From the NCBI GenBank assembly GCA_039024295.1, contig JBCDIQ010000146.1, forward strand, positions 1 through 12,851: 12,851 bases of DNA, given 5' to 3'. Positions within the stretch are counted from its first letter, which is position 1. Each line of letters starts with the position of its first letter. This DNA is from JBCDIQ01 sp039024295. Its GTDB lineage: Bacteria; Bacteroidota; Bacteroidia; J057. The notes under the pieces are model-generated. The model was given only the letters and a program-made list of their open reading frames with translations, searched no databases and had not been told where the DNA came from. A program made the translations under genes and the position numbers. Of this stretch, positions 1 through 8,117 are shown piece after piece.

Positions 1-120
1 AAGGGAGTAGAAAAGTATGAAAGGCAGTTTCAAGAACAACAGATGGCTAGATTAGTCAAGATGGCCAAAAAGCTTGGTCATGAGGTAGTTATCACAGATA
101 AAAATATCACCGATGAATAG
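1..120 (+). CDS. 3' end of an open frame, possibly a transposase C-terminal tail
   Basis: The frame is open from the first base and closes at a TAG at 118-120, giving 39 residues. The peptide is charged and looks helical (KYERQFQEQQMARLVKMAKK, then LGHEVVITD). A basic 'Y-x3-Q-x-L-x3-A-K-x-L-G-x-x-V' tail of this kind is, from memory, common at the C-terminus of insertion-sequence transposases, but I cannot assign an IS family. The catalytic part would lie left of the window. The structured non-coding DNA and the repeats that follow fit a mobile-element edge. It could also be the end of an unrelated small helical protein. The open frame and stop are seen directly; the transposase assignment is inference. 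Confidence 0.45.
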   Translation, partial: KGVEKYERQFQEQQMARLVKMAKKLGHEVVITDKNITDE

Positions 121-317
121 TTGTCATAAGTAAGTAGCCTGCCGAGAAGTCTCAGGAAAATATCCTATTGGCATTAAATTCCTAGATAGGATCCACCTAG
201 ACCTCTTAACTCTGTTCGAGGTGACAGGGCGTGTTAGAGAGGAATAAGGTTCCTAAACCATGGAGCACTGGTGTGTCAATTCCATAGAGGGGGCGTTTTA
301 TACCCCTCCCACTATTC
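121..317. other. Non-coding stretch with several potential stem-loops
   Basis: No credible gene lies here. Several inverted repeats follow one another. GAGA/TCTC pairs around 145-154 with flanking CC/GG. ATCCTAT near 162 pairs with ATAGGAT near 185 across a 17-nt loop. CCTCTTAAC near 203 pairs imperfectly with GTTAGAGAGG near 233, enclosing CTGT/ACAG. GAGGGG (287-292) pairs with CCCCTC (303-308) across a 10-nt loop. This may be the end of the mobile element implied by the preceding frame, a structured RNA, or chance pairing. No terminal inverted repeat can be tested because the other end lies outside the window. Confidence 0.4.
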
Positions 318-490
318 TCGCCGTTCAGATAACGACTGTACATGTACCTCCAGATTCCATCTGGAGGCCTAAAAACGTCATGTTTCCATCGTTCAGATCG
401 CCGTTCAGATAACGACTGTACATGTACCTCCAGATTCTATCTGGAGGCCCAAAAACGACATGTTTCCATCGTTCAGATCGCCGTTCGGAT
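318..490. repeat. 80-bp tandem repeat, two full copies plus a degenerate third start
   Basis: Copy 1 (321-400) and copy 2 (401-480) match at 77 of 80 positions; the differences are at 358/438, 370/450 and 378/458. A shorter, diverged third start covers 481 to about 506 and reaches the stop codon of the S9 peptidase. Each copy holds the 10-bp palindrome GTACATGTAC (338-347, 418-427). Each also holds a perfect 9-bp inverted repeat, CCTCCAGAT with ATCTGGAGG around a 3-nt loop (347-367, 427-447), and a short direct repeat CGTTCAGAT at its end. The hairpins are not followed by a T-run on the strand of the peptidase gene, so they are not classical terminators. The array may be a genome-wide interspersed repeat, which the window cannot show. 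Confidence 0.93.
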
Positions 491-502
491 ACCAGCGGTA
501 CA

Positions 503-2515
503 TCACTTCAAATATCCATCCAACCACTCAAAAAATACGCGGTGCCAGAGCACGCCATTCTGGGGCGAAAGCACCCAGTGGCCTTCTTTGGGAAAGTACA
601 AGAATCGGCTGGGGACACCTTGAAGCTGCGCTGCCTGGAAGGCCTGCATGCCCTCACCGATGGGGACACGGAAGTCTTTCTCACCGTGGATCACCAGGAT
701 GGGGGTGTCCCAGTTGCGGACGTATTTGTGGGGGGAATGCTGGGCGTAGCTCACAGAAGGCTTCTCATCCCAGTAGGCACCCTTAATGTCGAAGTTGGCG
801 AAAAACATCTCCTCCGTGGTGCCATACCAGCTTTCGAGGTTGAAGAGGCCACAGTGGGAAATGAAGGCTTTGAACCGCTTCTCGTGGTTGCCGGCGAGCC
901 AGTAGACTGAGTAGCCCCCAAAGCTGGCCCCTACGGCACCGAGTCGATCTTCATCCACATAGGATTCTTTTTTCAGGGCATCAATGGCACTGAAATAGTC
1001 CTGCATGGCTTGGCCGCCCCAGTCGCCACTGATCTGGTCGTTCCAGGCCCGGCCGAAGGAAGGCAGGCCCCGACGGTTAGGTGCTACGACAATGTAGCCG
1101 TGCGCTGCCATCAGCTGGAAGTTCCAGCGGTAGGAGAAAAACTGGCTAACCGCTGACTGAGGGCCACCCTGACAGTACAGCAAAGTGGGATAGGACTTCT
1201 TAGGGTCAAAATCTGGGGGGTAGATCACCCAGGTGAGCATGTCTTTACCATCCGTGGTTTTGATCATGCGCTTTTCTACCTTGCCCATTTTCATGGAAGC
1301 CAGTAGGTCTTTGTTCTCATTGGTCAGTTGCACCATTTTGCCATCGGCCGCTACGCGGTAGAGATCGGCAGGCTGTGACATGCTTACCCGCTGACAAACG
1401 AGTCCTTCCCCTGCTGGCGCAAAGCCATAAATGTTGTGGCGGCCTTCTGTCAACAGTTTGAACTTCTTGCTGGCCACATCCATAACACCAATCTGGTAAG
1501 TTGCCTGCTCGCCCGTGGTCACATAGATTTTTTTGCTGTCTGCTGACCATTTGGGGTGATTTGTGTCACGGTCCAGTCCTTTGGACAATTCAGTTTTCTT
1601 ACCGGTGGCCAGTTCCAATACAAACAAGCGATTCCTGTCCGACTCAAACCCGGCACGCTCCATACTGTTCCAGGCCATGTATTTGCCATCAGGGGAGAAT
1701 ACAGGTTCCTTGTCATAGCCCGGCATACCTTCGGTGAGGTTGGTGGTCTTGCCAGAAGCTACCTCATAGAGGTAGATATCCGAATTGGTGCTTTCGGCAT
1801 ATTCTTTTCCGCTAAGCTTTTTGCAGGTATAAGCGATGCCTTTCCCATCAGCCTTCCAGGAAATCTCCTCAATTCCTCCAAAGGGATTCAACGGCGTATC
1901 ATAGGCTTCGCCTTCCATGATGTCAGTAGGCTCACCTTTGAGCATGCCATTTTCATATTCAGACACAAACACATGGCTGTATTTGTAGTCGTGCCATTGG
2001 TTCCAATGACGGTACATCAAGTCATCAATGATGCGGGCCTCAGCCTTTGGAAGATCGGGGTATAGGTCATTGACGTTTTTGTCCAATTTCACATCCTGTA
2101 GGTAAAAAATATGGGTTCCAGCAGGCGAGTACTCAAAACCGCCCATTTCTACCTCCGACACTTGCTGCTTATCCGACCCATCTACATTCATTTCCCACAG
2201 CATGCCTTTGTGAAGAAAGCCAATCTTCTTGCCATTAGGGCGAAAGCGTCCGTTGTATTCGCTTCCTTCAAAGGCGGTAATCTTTTTAGCCGTCCCACCC
2301 GCCACAGGCATGACGTACAGGTTACGATTCCCTTTATTTTCCGCCAGGTCATAATAGGTGACTCCGTATAAAACGGTTTTCCCATCGGGCGAAACCGCCT
2401 CCAGAGAAACACGGCCCAGTTTCCAGAGGGCTTCCGGAGAAAGCTTATCAGATTGTGCAACAAGCACATGATGGCCCATCGCCATCATCAGAAGTAGGTA
2501 GCAGATTTTTTTCAT
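503..2515 (-). CDS. Secreted S9-family serine peptidase (prolyl oligopeptidase superfamily, DPP5-like)
   Basis: This is a 670-residue exported dipeptidyl- or acylaminoacyl-peptidase that probably trims peptides in the periplasm. Residues 1-21 form a signal peptide (MKKICYLLLMMAM... ending VAQ). I chose this ATG over one six codons upstream because it begins the signal peptide directly. Residues of roughly 25-400 form a WD40-like beta-propeller, with repeated 'SPDGK' and 'W-x-A-D-x-K' blade motifs. The alpha/beta-hydrolase domain follows, with an oxyanion-type GGP near residue 450, nucleophile Ser531 in GASFGG, Asp614 in HGEKDFRVP and His646 in KEGHW. The full S9 triad is present and the length is normal for DPP5-like enzymes. 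The gene is monocistronic here, divergent from the AsmA-like gene, and ends against the 80-bp repeat array. Substrate preference cannot be read from sequence alone. Confidence 0.93.
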   Translation of the reverse strand: MKKICYLLLMMAMGHHVLVAQSDKLSPEALWKLGRVSLEAVSPDGKTVLYGVTYYDLAENKGNRNLYVMPVAGGTAKKITAFEGSEYNGRFRPNGKKIGFLHKGMLWEMNVDGSDKQQVSEVEMGGFEYSPAGTHIFYLQDVKLDKNVNDLYPDLPKAEARIIDDLMYRHWNQWHDYKYSHVFVSEYENGMLKGEPTDIMEGEAYDTPLNPFGGIEEISWKADGKGIAYTCKKLSGKEYAESTNSDIYLYEVASGKTTNLTEGMPGYDKEPVFSPDGKYMAWNSMERAGFESDRNRLFVLELATGKKTELSKGLDRDTNHPKWSADSKKIYVTTGEQATYQIGVMDVASKKFKLLTEGRHNIYGFAPAGEGLVCQRVSMSQPADLYRVAADGKMVQLTNENKDLLASMKMGKVEKRMIKTTDGKDMLTWVIYPPDFDPKKSYPTLLYCQGGPQSAVSQFFSYRWNFQLMAAHGYIVVAPNRRGLPSFGRAWNDQISGDWGGQAMQDYFSAIDALKKESYVDEDRLGAVGASFGGYSVYWLAGNHEKRFKAFISHCGLFNLESWYGTTEEMFFANFDIKGAYWDEKPSVSYAQHSPHKYVRNWDTPILVIHGEKDFRVPIGEGMQAFQAAQLQGVPSRFLYFPKEGHWVLSPQNGVLWHRVFFEWLDGYLK

Positions 2516-2530
2516 GAATGCAGGTTTTCC

Positions 2531-2538
2531 CAAATATA
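2531..2538 (-). promoter_or_regulatory. Bacteroidota-type -7 box for the S9 peptidase gene
   Basis: On the minus strand this reads TATATTTG, an exact match to the Bacteroidota -7 consensus TAnnTTTG. It lies 15 bp before the chosen ATG, implying a leader of about ten bases, which also supports that start. No good TTTG -33 element is seen at the usual distance; only T-rich sequence occurs there. No Shine-Dalgarno sequence is visible. Confidence 0.5.
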
Positions 2539-2859
2539 AGGAACGCTGAAGAAATAAATGTTCAGAGCTTGCGCCGGAATTTTGTGCGAAGCAAAGGAAG
2601 CAAAATCGAGTCTGGCAGGTCTCAGATCCCGTTCACGGGGCCAAATGAGGTTTTTCTGACGCAGGATTCGTGCAAAAGGCCAAACAAGAATGAAAAGTGA
2701 TTTTTGAAGCGTTCCTAAAAGAGATTGTTGAGTTTTGAAGGCAGATGGCTATCTTACCAATGAAATGGAGCCAACCCATGATGTGAAAGCCTCCATTTTC
2801 AGCCAACTTGCCCGAAAAATGCCTTTCCGTAGGTGCTTTTGTAATCCATTTACCCTGAT
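2539..2859. other. Divergent intergenic spacer without a recognised gene
   Basis: The spacer lies between the S9 peptidase and the AsmA-like gene. Short open frames occur on both strands but have no recognisable protein features. A small hairpin, CCCGT/ACGGG, sits near 2628-2639. I see no convincing TAnnTTTG box for the rightward gene and no RNA gene. Confidence 0.5.
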
Positions 2860-5800
2860 TTGAAGAAACGTCGGCGTTGGGGATTCCTTTTGGGATTGAT
2901 CTTGGTTCTGTTGCTCTTGGCAATAGTACCGGTAATGTTGCTTGTCCGCCAAGCGAGTGTTCAGCGGGAAGTTGTTGCCTACTTCTCAACCAATCAAATA
3001 GGAGCCCTGGAACTGGAGCCTGCAGGAATCGCCTTTCCCGCCCCCTATTATTTACCCGCCCTGAAATGGAACGAAGTTCGGATTCGTGCCGGTAACCAGA
3101 AGGACCATGAGGTATTGGCAGAGCTGGAGACCGTCACCGTACAGCCAGATTTTCAGGGGCTATTTTCAGGCAGATCAGCCATTCGTCGAGTTGGATTGCA
3201 ATATGGTCGTCTCAGCACAGAATGGGCCGCCTATGGTTCTCCTTCCAGCCTCGATGAGCTTATTTCCAATGATGGAGCGAGTGAATTCACCTTGTTCATG
3301 GATTCGGTGAGGTTGGTGAGTTCAAATGCCCAAGACAGCTATCAGGTGTTGGTACGAAAGGCTACCCTTGATCGGGTGTATGAGCCTACCGGCGAATATT
3401 TCAAGCTTTCTTTTTCGGGTATTTGGGAAAAAATGGTGTTGGGAGGCACCCAATTTCTGGCAGATAAACCTTTTGACATAAAAGCCATCGCCCGCTACCT
3501 GTCTGGTCCTTCCTTATTCAGCATTTCTGGTGGCGTGCTTCGACCAGGGGTTGGCAAGGTAAATTTCAGTGGATGGATGGATGCAAAAACCCCAGCCTAT
3601 GCACACCTGCAATCAACTGGTGAACTGGAGGGATTCCTCGCGCTGCTTCCTGAACCTTATGCCCATCATTTACTAGGCTTTAAGCATGATGGAGAGCTTC
3701 AGTGGAACTGCGATGTTCGAGGGTACCTCAATACCGTGGATCATCCCAGCCTATCCATGGATGTGATTGGCAAAGAATTGACCTTTTCTCCCCCTGGAAA
3801 TGATTCCCTGGTTCAAGCACTTTCATTTGAAGCAAGGGTATCCAATGGGGAAAAATCACAAATTGCCAGTTCCCGATTACACATTGATACCCTTAGCCTT
3901 CAATTGAAAAATAGAAATACACGCATGCGCATGAAGGTTGCCAATTTTCGCAAACCCAAAATTGCTTTAGATGGCGAATTTGACATGAACCTTGGGGACT
4001 TCCAGCGATTTTTGCCCATTCCCGGGGTTGATTCAATCTGCGGGGACTTTGCGGGGAATTTCTTTTTAGATGAGTTTCAACCCAATACCCACTCCCCACA
4101 GGAACTAACCCTTCTAGGAGTGGGCATTTACACAGACAGTAGTACGGCAGATAATTTCTTTGTGGAAGAGTTAACTGGCGTGCAAAAGGGAAATCAATTC
4201 AATTTTGATCCGCTACATGCCTATCTGGGACAAGACAGCCTGAATGCCAAGGGATTTGTAAACGGCTTTACCAACATTCTTTTTGCCAGAAATGCGCCCG
4301 TTTCTCTCGGGGTGGAAGTGAAAAGTCCACACCTAAACCTTAGCAATTGGATTCCTAAGGATTCCGGGATTACCAACTTCCACCAGCTTGACAGTTTTAA
4401 CCTAAAGGCCCAGCTGAACACCACGGGAATTGCCCTTCGGAACACAAAGACGTTGCCAAAAGGGGATTATACCTTTCGCGACCTCCAGGGATCCTGGGCC
4501 TATTTTCCCTTGCCCATAAAAAATGCACAGGCAAATATGGAATTTGACGGGAAGGACCTGAAGCTTTACAAAGGCAAGGCTGAAACTAATCTAGGAGATT
4601 TTGAACTAGAAGGAGATTGGCAGAATTTTAATGCCTATTCCCAACGTTCGGGGGAAGAAATGGGGGTCAGAATCCGGCTAACAGCGGAAGAGGTTCCTTT
4701 ACTTCCCTTCTCCAAACTCATCAAGAAGGGTATTTTGCCTGAATTAATGTCACAGGATACGATTACAGAAATAAAAGTAAGTGGGGAGGTGGCTTTACGG
4801 GCAGATGATGAACTCCGTTTATCAGACCTACCAGATATGAGGGTTTTGTTAGGCGGACTCTCGGTGGAACTTGAACGCTACCCAGAAAAAATCACCCTCC
4901 TCGGGGGACGTACCTTTACCGAGAAAGGCAACCTGGTTATCCAAGGCCTGAAGGGAAAGGTGGGGAAAAATGATTTTCAAGTCGTTGGACGGATTGATAA
5001 TATCCAGTCCCTTTGGAAGACCAATTCTACCTTAGACCCAACAGTTCGCATCACGTTCAGCAGCCAGGAATGGAACCTTGCTGAGCTCACGACTTATGCT
5101 GACAGTAATCTGCTGCCTTGGATTTCCCCTTATGAAATGAAGGATGTCCGACTACGTGTCTCATGGGCAGACTCGTTGCTGGATTTGCCCGAATTTTCTG
5201 CACGAATTGGGAATTCAGACATTTCAGGAGAAGCCCTGCTCCACATACTTCCTGATAGCCTGAGCCTTACCCGGCAATCTCTGTTAAATATAAGGTTTGG
5301 AAATGCAAACTGGGATGACCTGTACCACCCAAGGCTTCCGCATGCGTGGGTGCCTGATACCTCGATGAAAAATCCTTTGAGGTGGGTTAGCTTCAGTCCG
5401 GCCCTACGGATAAACATCATGGCCAATACATTTGAGCTGGACGATTTCCAAGCCAATCGGGTTAAAGCTCAAATAAGGACGGTAAATCATCGGTGGTTAT
5501 TTCTGGATACGCTTTCCGCACGCATTGCTGAAGGACGGATCAAGGCAAATGCTGATGCACGCATCACCACAGAAGAGGAAATCACCTTTAAAGGTAGCGC
5601 AACCTTTGCCAACCTCCGACCAGAACAGCTTACCTCCACCTTCAAGCTGTGGGATTGGGAAGTAGTACCTGCAGATCATCTTTTCGGTGCCACCCGTGGT
5701 ACCCTCAGGGCAAATGTGATGTATGACATGAATGACCGGTTGCAGCCAACCACCAGCGATGTGTTGCTGGACATGCAAATGGGGCCTGGCGCATTGCAAG

Positions 5801-6207
5801 CCTTTCCCCCTATGACCGCCTTGTATGGTCAGGCAGGGCTGTCGTTGCCTGACAGCCTTTCTGTCAACAAGTTATCTGTAATTGCTCGTTTACAGCCAGA
5901 TACCTTCGCCATCAGGATTTTGCAGGCAGATACCAAAAGAGGCTATTTGGAAATGAAAGGCCAACACCTCCATTCCGGAGATTATACGTACGAAGCATAC
6001 GTCCCCAAATTTTTCCTGGCACCACCCAGCTGGCAGACCCTCCTGCTCCCGGATGATACCCTTGGGGTAAGCCTTCCATTAGGCACCCTGCCCAAGGTTT
6101 CAGGGAACCCCATCCTTCGCCGACCAAAGGGCGCAGCCTACACAGGATTGCGAATTTTCCAGCAGGGAGATTCAGCTGTGGTGAAACTAAACGAGGACTT
6201 TCCTTGA
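2860..6207 (+). CDS. AsmA-like large envelope protein
   Basis: The product is 1115 residues with an N-terminal membrane anchor: a basic MKKRRR start and a hydrophobic segment at about residues 7-29. The rest would be periplasmic. The early region follows the usual AsmA/TamB-type plan: P-x-Y-x-L-P-A-L-x-W-x-x-V at about 55-73, then 'LAELETVTVQPDFQGLFSG' and 'AIRRVGLQYGRLS'. Long beta-rich stretches with alternating hydrophobic residues follow, as do late AsmA-like stretches such as ITFKGSATFANL. AsmA-superfamily proteins are thought to form beta-groove structures that help move lipids or maintain the outer membrane. The start is a TTG: an in-frame TAA at 2842-2844 leaves only an ATT as an upstream alternative. 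prfB follows on the same strand after 79 bp but has its own promoter candidate. The family call is by pattern, not alignment. Confidence 0.72.
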   Translation: MKKRRRWGFLLGLILVLLLLAIVPVMLLVRQASVQREVVAYFSTNQIGALELEPAGIAFPAPYYLPALKWNEVRIRAGNQKDHEVLAELETVTVQPDFQGLFSGRSAIRRVGLQYGRLSTEWAAYGSPSSLDELISNDGASEFTLFMDSVRLVSSNAQDSYQVLVRKATLDRVYEPTGEYFKLSFSGIWEKMVLGGTQFLADKPFDIKAIARYLSGPSLFSISGGVLRPGVGKVNFSGWMDAKTPAYAHLQSTGELEGFLALLPEPYAHHLLGFKHDGELQWNCDVRGYLNTVDHPSLSMDVIGKELTFSPPGNDSLVQALSFEARVSNGEKSQIASSRLHIDTLSLQLKNRNTRMRMKVANFRKPKIALDGEFDMNLGDFQRFLPIPGVDSICGDFAGNFFLDEFQPNTHSPQELTLLGVGIYTDSSTADNFFVEELTGVQKGNQFNFDPLHAYLGQDSLNAKGFVNGFTNILFARNAPVSLGVEVKSPHLNLSNWIPKDSGITNFHQLDSFNLKAQLNTTGIALRNTKTLPKGDYTFRDLQGSWAYFPLPIKNAQANMEFDGKDLKLYKGKAETNLGDFELEGDWQNFNAYSQRSGEEMGVRIRLTAEEVPLLPFSKLIKKGILPELMSQDTITEIKVSGEVALRADDELRLSDLPDMRVLLGGLSVELERYPEKITLLGGRTFTEKGNLVIQGLKGKVGKNDFQVVGRIDNIQSLWKTNSTLDPTVRITFSSQEWNLAELTTYADSNLLPWISPYEMKDVRLRVSWADSLLDLPEFSARIGNSDISGEALLHILPDSLSLTRQSLLNIRFGNANWDDLYHPRLPHAWVPDTSMKNPLRWVSFSPALRINIMANTFELDDFQANRVKAQIRTVNHRWLFLDTLSARIAEGRIKANADARITTEEEITFKGSATFANLRPEQLTSTFKLWDWEVVPADHLFGATRGTLRANVMYDMNDRLQPTTSDVLLDMQMGPGALQAFPPMTALYGQAGLSLPDSLSVNKLSVIARLQPDTFAIRILQADTKRGYLEMKGQHLHSGDYTYEAYVPKFFLAPPSWQTLLLPDDTLGVSLPLGTLPKVSGNPILRRPKGAAYTGLRIFQQGDSAVVKLNEDFP

Positions 6208-6216
6208 AGAATACGC

Positions 6217-6246
6217 TTTCATTAACCCAAAGCCCTCGTATATTTG
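6217..6246 (+). promoter_or_regulatory. Candidate promoter for prfB
   Basis: TATATTTG at 6239-6246 matches the Bacteroidota -7 consensus TAnnTTTG exactly. TTTC at 6217-6220, one base off the -33 TTTG, lies 18 bp upstream, within the usual spacing. It sits just after the AsmA-like gene and would give a leader of about 35 bases before the prfB ATG. Confidence 0.5.
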
Positions 6247-6286
6247 CCATCCTAATCTATTTTTTCACCTTTTAACCTTAAGCGGA

Positions 6287-7373
6287 ATGACAACCGACCA
6301 ACTTAAGGACCTTCAAGCGCGGACCGAAGCGCTGAGGGGGTACCTTTGACGTGGCTAATAAACTGAATGTAATCGAAGAAAAAGAGGCCATTACCCAGCA
6401 GCCTGACTTCTGGGATCAGCCTGACGAAGCGCAAAAAGTGCTACGTGAAATCAACGCTCTCAAAATCTGGACAGACGCTCATGCAAAAGTGGCAGAAGTC
6501 GTTGGAGAAGCAGAGGTCATGCAGGAGTTTGCCAAGGAGGGAGATGCAAGTGAAGAAGAGGTTGATGCGGTGTACAAAAAAGCGCTGGAGGCAGTGGAAA
6601 ACCTCGAGTTCAAGAACATGCTCTCAGGTGAGGAGGACCGCCTTGACTGCTTGCTGAAAATAAATGCGGGTGCCGGAGGTACCGAAAGCCAGGACTGGGC
6701 CTCCATGTTGCAGCGGATGTACCTGATGTATGCCGAAAAGAACGGCTTCAAGGTGAACATGGTAGATGAAGTCCTGGGAGATACGGCCGGGATCAAAAGT
6801 TGCGAACTGGAAATTAGTGGAGATTTTGCCTTTGGCTACCTGAAAGGGGAATCTGGGGTCCATCGACTGGTGCGGATCAGCCCATTTGATTCAGGCGGAA
6901 GGCGACATACTTCCTTTGCGTCCGTGTTTGTGTTTCCCAAAGTTGATGACAGCATCGAAATTGAGATCAATTCATCGGATGTGGAACTACAAACGACCCA
7001 CTCCAGTGGAAAAGGGGGACAGAATGTCAACAAGGTGGAAACTGCCGTGCGTCTCACCCACATCCCCACAGGTATTGTGGTGGCTTGCCAGATTGAGCGG
7101 AGCCAACTTCGAAACCGTGAGCGGGCCATGGAGATGCTGAAGTCCAGGCTTTACCAGTTAGAAATTCAAAAGCGTGAGGAAGAACGTGACAAAATCGAAG
7201 GGACCAAGCGGGCCATTGATTTTGGCTCTCAAATCCGAAACTACGTACTCCACCCGTACAAACTCGTTAAAGACCTGCGAACCAACACAGAAACCAGCAA
7301 TACTTCGGCTGTCTTAGATGGCGACCTGGAGGCTTTCATCAAGTCCTATTTGATGGAAAATTCTGGTAAATGA
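6287..7373 (+). CDS. prfB: Peptide chain release factor 2, expressed by programmed +1 frameshift
   Basis: RF2 recognises UGA and UAA stop codons in the ribosomal A site and triggers release of the finished peptide. The ATG at 6287 opens a 20-codon frame (MTTDQLKDLQ...RGYL) ending at TGA 6347-6349. A +1 slip at CTT-T continues as Asp-Val-Ala-Asn, so the product joins 6287-6346 to 6348-7373, 361 residues, close to the usual RF2 length. The SPF tripeptide at about 198-200 is the RF2 stop-codon reader. The catalytic GGQ at about 243-245 lies in SGKGGQNVNKVET. The C-terminal 'GSQIRNYVLHPY' and 'VLDGDLEAFI' blocks are typical. The TGA makes expression respond to RF2 level, the classical autoregulation. 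The stop overlaps the start of the DUF5995 gene (ATGA), suggesting co-transcription and translational coupling. Confidence 0.97.
6335..6350 (+). promoter_or_regulatory. prfB: prfB programmed +1 frameshift site
   Basis: The sequence AGGGGGTACCTTTGAC contains the three known elements: an internal Shine-Dalgarno-like AGGGGG, the slippery CTT codon, and the in-frame TGA followed by C. It differs by one base (TAC for TAT) from the Escherichia coli site as I recall it. The internal Shine-Dalgarno is notable in a window whose genes otherwise lack obvious Shine-Dalgarno sequences. Confidence 0.96.
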
Positions 7374-8116
7374 CGGCCAAAAATATAGATGAAGTACTCG
7401 CCCACCTTGACGAAATTGTGGAATGGGCTACCCGTACGAAGAACCGGCAGGGGTATTTTGCAATCCTCTATCGAGAAGTTACCCGTGAGGTAAAAAAGGG
7501 AATTCAAGCTGGCAGGTTTGAGGACGGGCCACGCATGGAACAGCTCGACGTGGTATTTGCCAATCGGTACCTGGAGGCTTGGGATCAATATCACCACAAA
7601 GAAAGATGCTCCGCCAGCTGGCGAATTGCCTTTAACGCAACCAGGAATGCTAACCTGCTTGTCCTGCAGCAGTTGTTACTGGGCATGAATGCACATATTC
7701 ACCTGGATTTAGGAATTGCGGCAGCAAGGGTTTGTCCGGGAGAATGTCTCCCTGAATTGAAGGATGACTTCTATGAAATAAATGAGCTTCTGGGGGAAAT
7801 GATCAATAAGGTTCAGAAACGACTTGGTCGAGTTTCTCCTGCCTTGAGGGTATTTGATTGGTTTTCTGGGAACTTGGATGAAAAATTGGCCGAATTCGGG
7901 CTTGAGAGATCTCGGGCAACTGCTTGGAAACTAGCTGAAGACCTCGCATTTGCGGAAAAACCTGAAGAAATCATCAGAAAGGCTGATCAAAAAACGGCCC
8001 TCAAAGCCAAGTTAATCACAAATCCTGGATTTAGGTTGAAAGCCCTATTGGGGTTGGCCAGGATAACCGAGCCCATCCGGGTTACTACGGTTATTCGTGC
8101 CTTGGATGAAGAGTGA
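7370..8116 (+). CDS. DUF5995 family protein
   Basis: The product is a 248-residue soluble, mostly helical protein without a signal peptide. Family-like motifs include FANRYLEAW at 63-71, SWRIAF at 83-88 and the long block LLLGMNAHIHLDLGIAAA at about 102-119. His109 and Asp113 in that block are candidate functional residues. The biochemical role of DUF5995 is not known to me, and I do not assign one. Its ATG overlaps the prfB stop by four bases, so it is probably co-expressed with RF2; whether this reflects function is unclear. It ends one base before the stop codon of the convergent nuoC gene. Confidence 0.85.
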   Translation: MTAKNIDEVLAHLDEIVEWATRTKNRQGYFAILYREVTREVKKGIQAGRFEDGPRMEQLDVVFANRYLEAWDQYHHKERCSASWRIAFNATRNANLLVLQQLLLGMNAHIHLDLGIAAARVCPGECLPELKDDFYEINELLGEMINKVQKRLGRVSPALRVFDWFSGNLDEKLAEFGLERSRATAWKLAEDLAFAEKPEEIIRKADQKTALKAKLITNPGFRLKALLGLARITEPIRVTTVIRALDEE

Positions 8117-8117
8117 C

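Noticed and set aside
347..447. The repeat hairpins as intrinsic terminators of the S9 gene
   Set aside because: On the minus strand neither stem is followed by a T-run, and the loops are part of a repeated unit.
318..490. A CRISPR array
   Set aside because: The whole 80-bp unit repeats, with no variable spacers between short constant repeats, and only two full copies exist.
342..910. Overlapping plus-strand open frames of 93 to 162 residues across the repeats and the S9 gene
   Set aside because: Their peptides are translations of the 80-bp repeat and of the antisense strand of the S9 peptidase 3' end; they show no protein-like features.
2518..2989. Small open frames in the spacer before the AsmA-like gene
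   Set aside because: They have irregular composition, no recognisable motif and, in the longer minus-strand case, overlap the start of the AsmA-like gene.
6287..7373. prfB as a frameshifted pseudogene
   Set aside because: The break is the classical programmed frameshift site, with all its elements, and the downstream frame is intact with SPF and GGQ.
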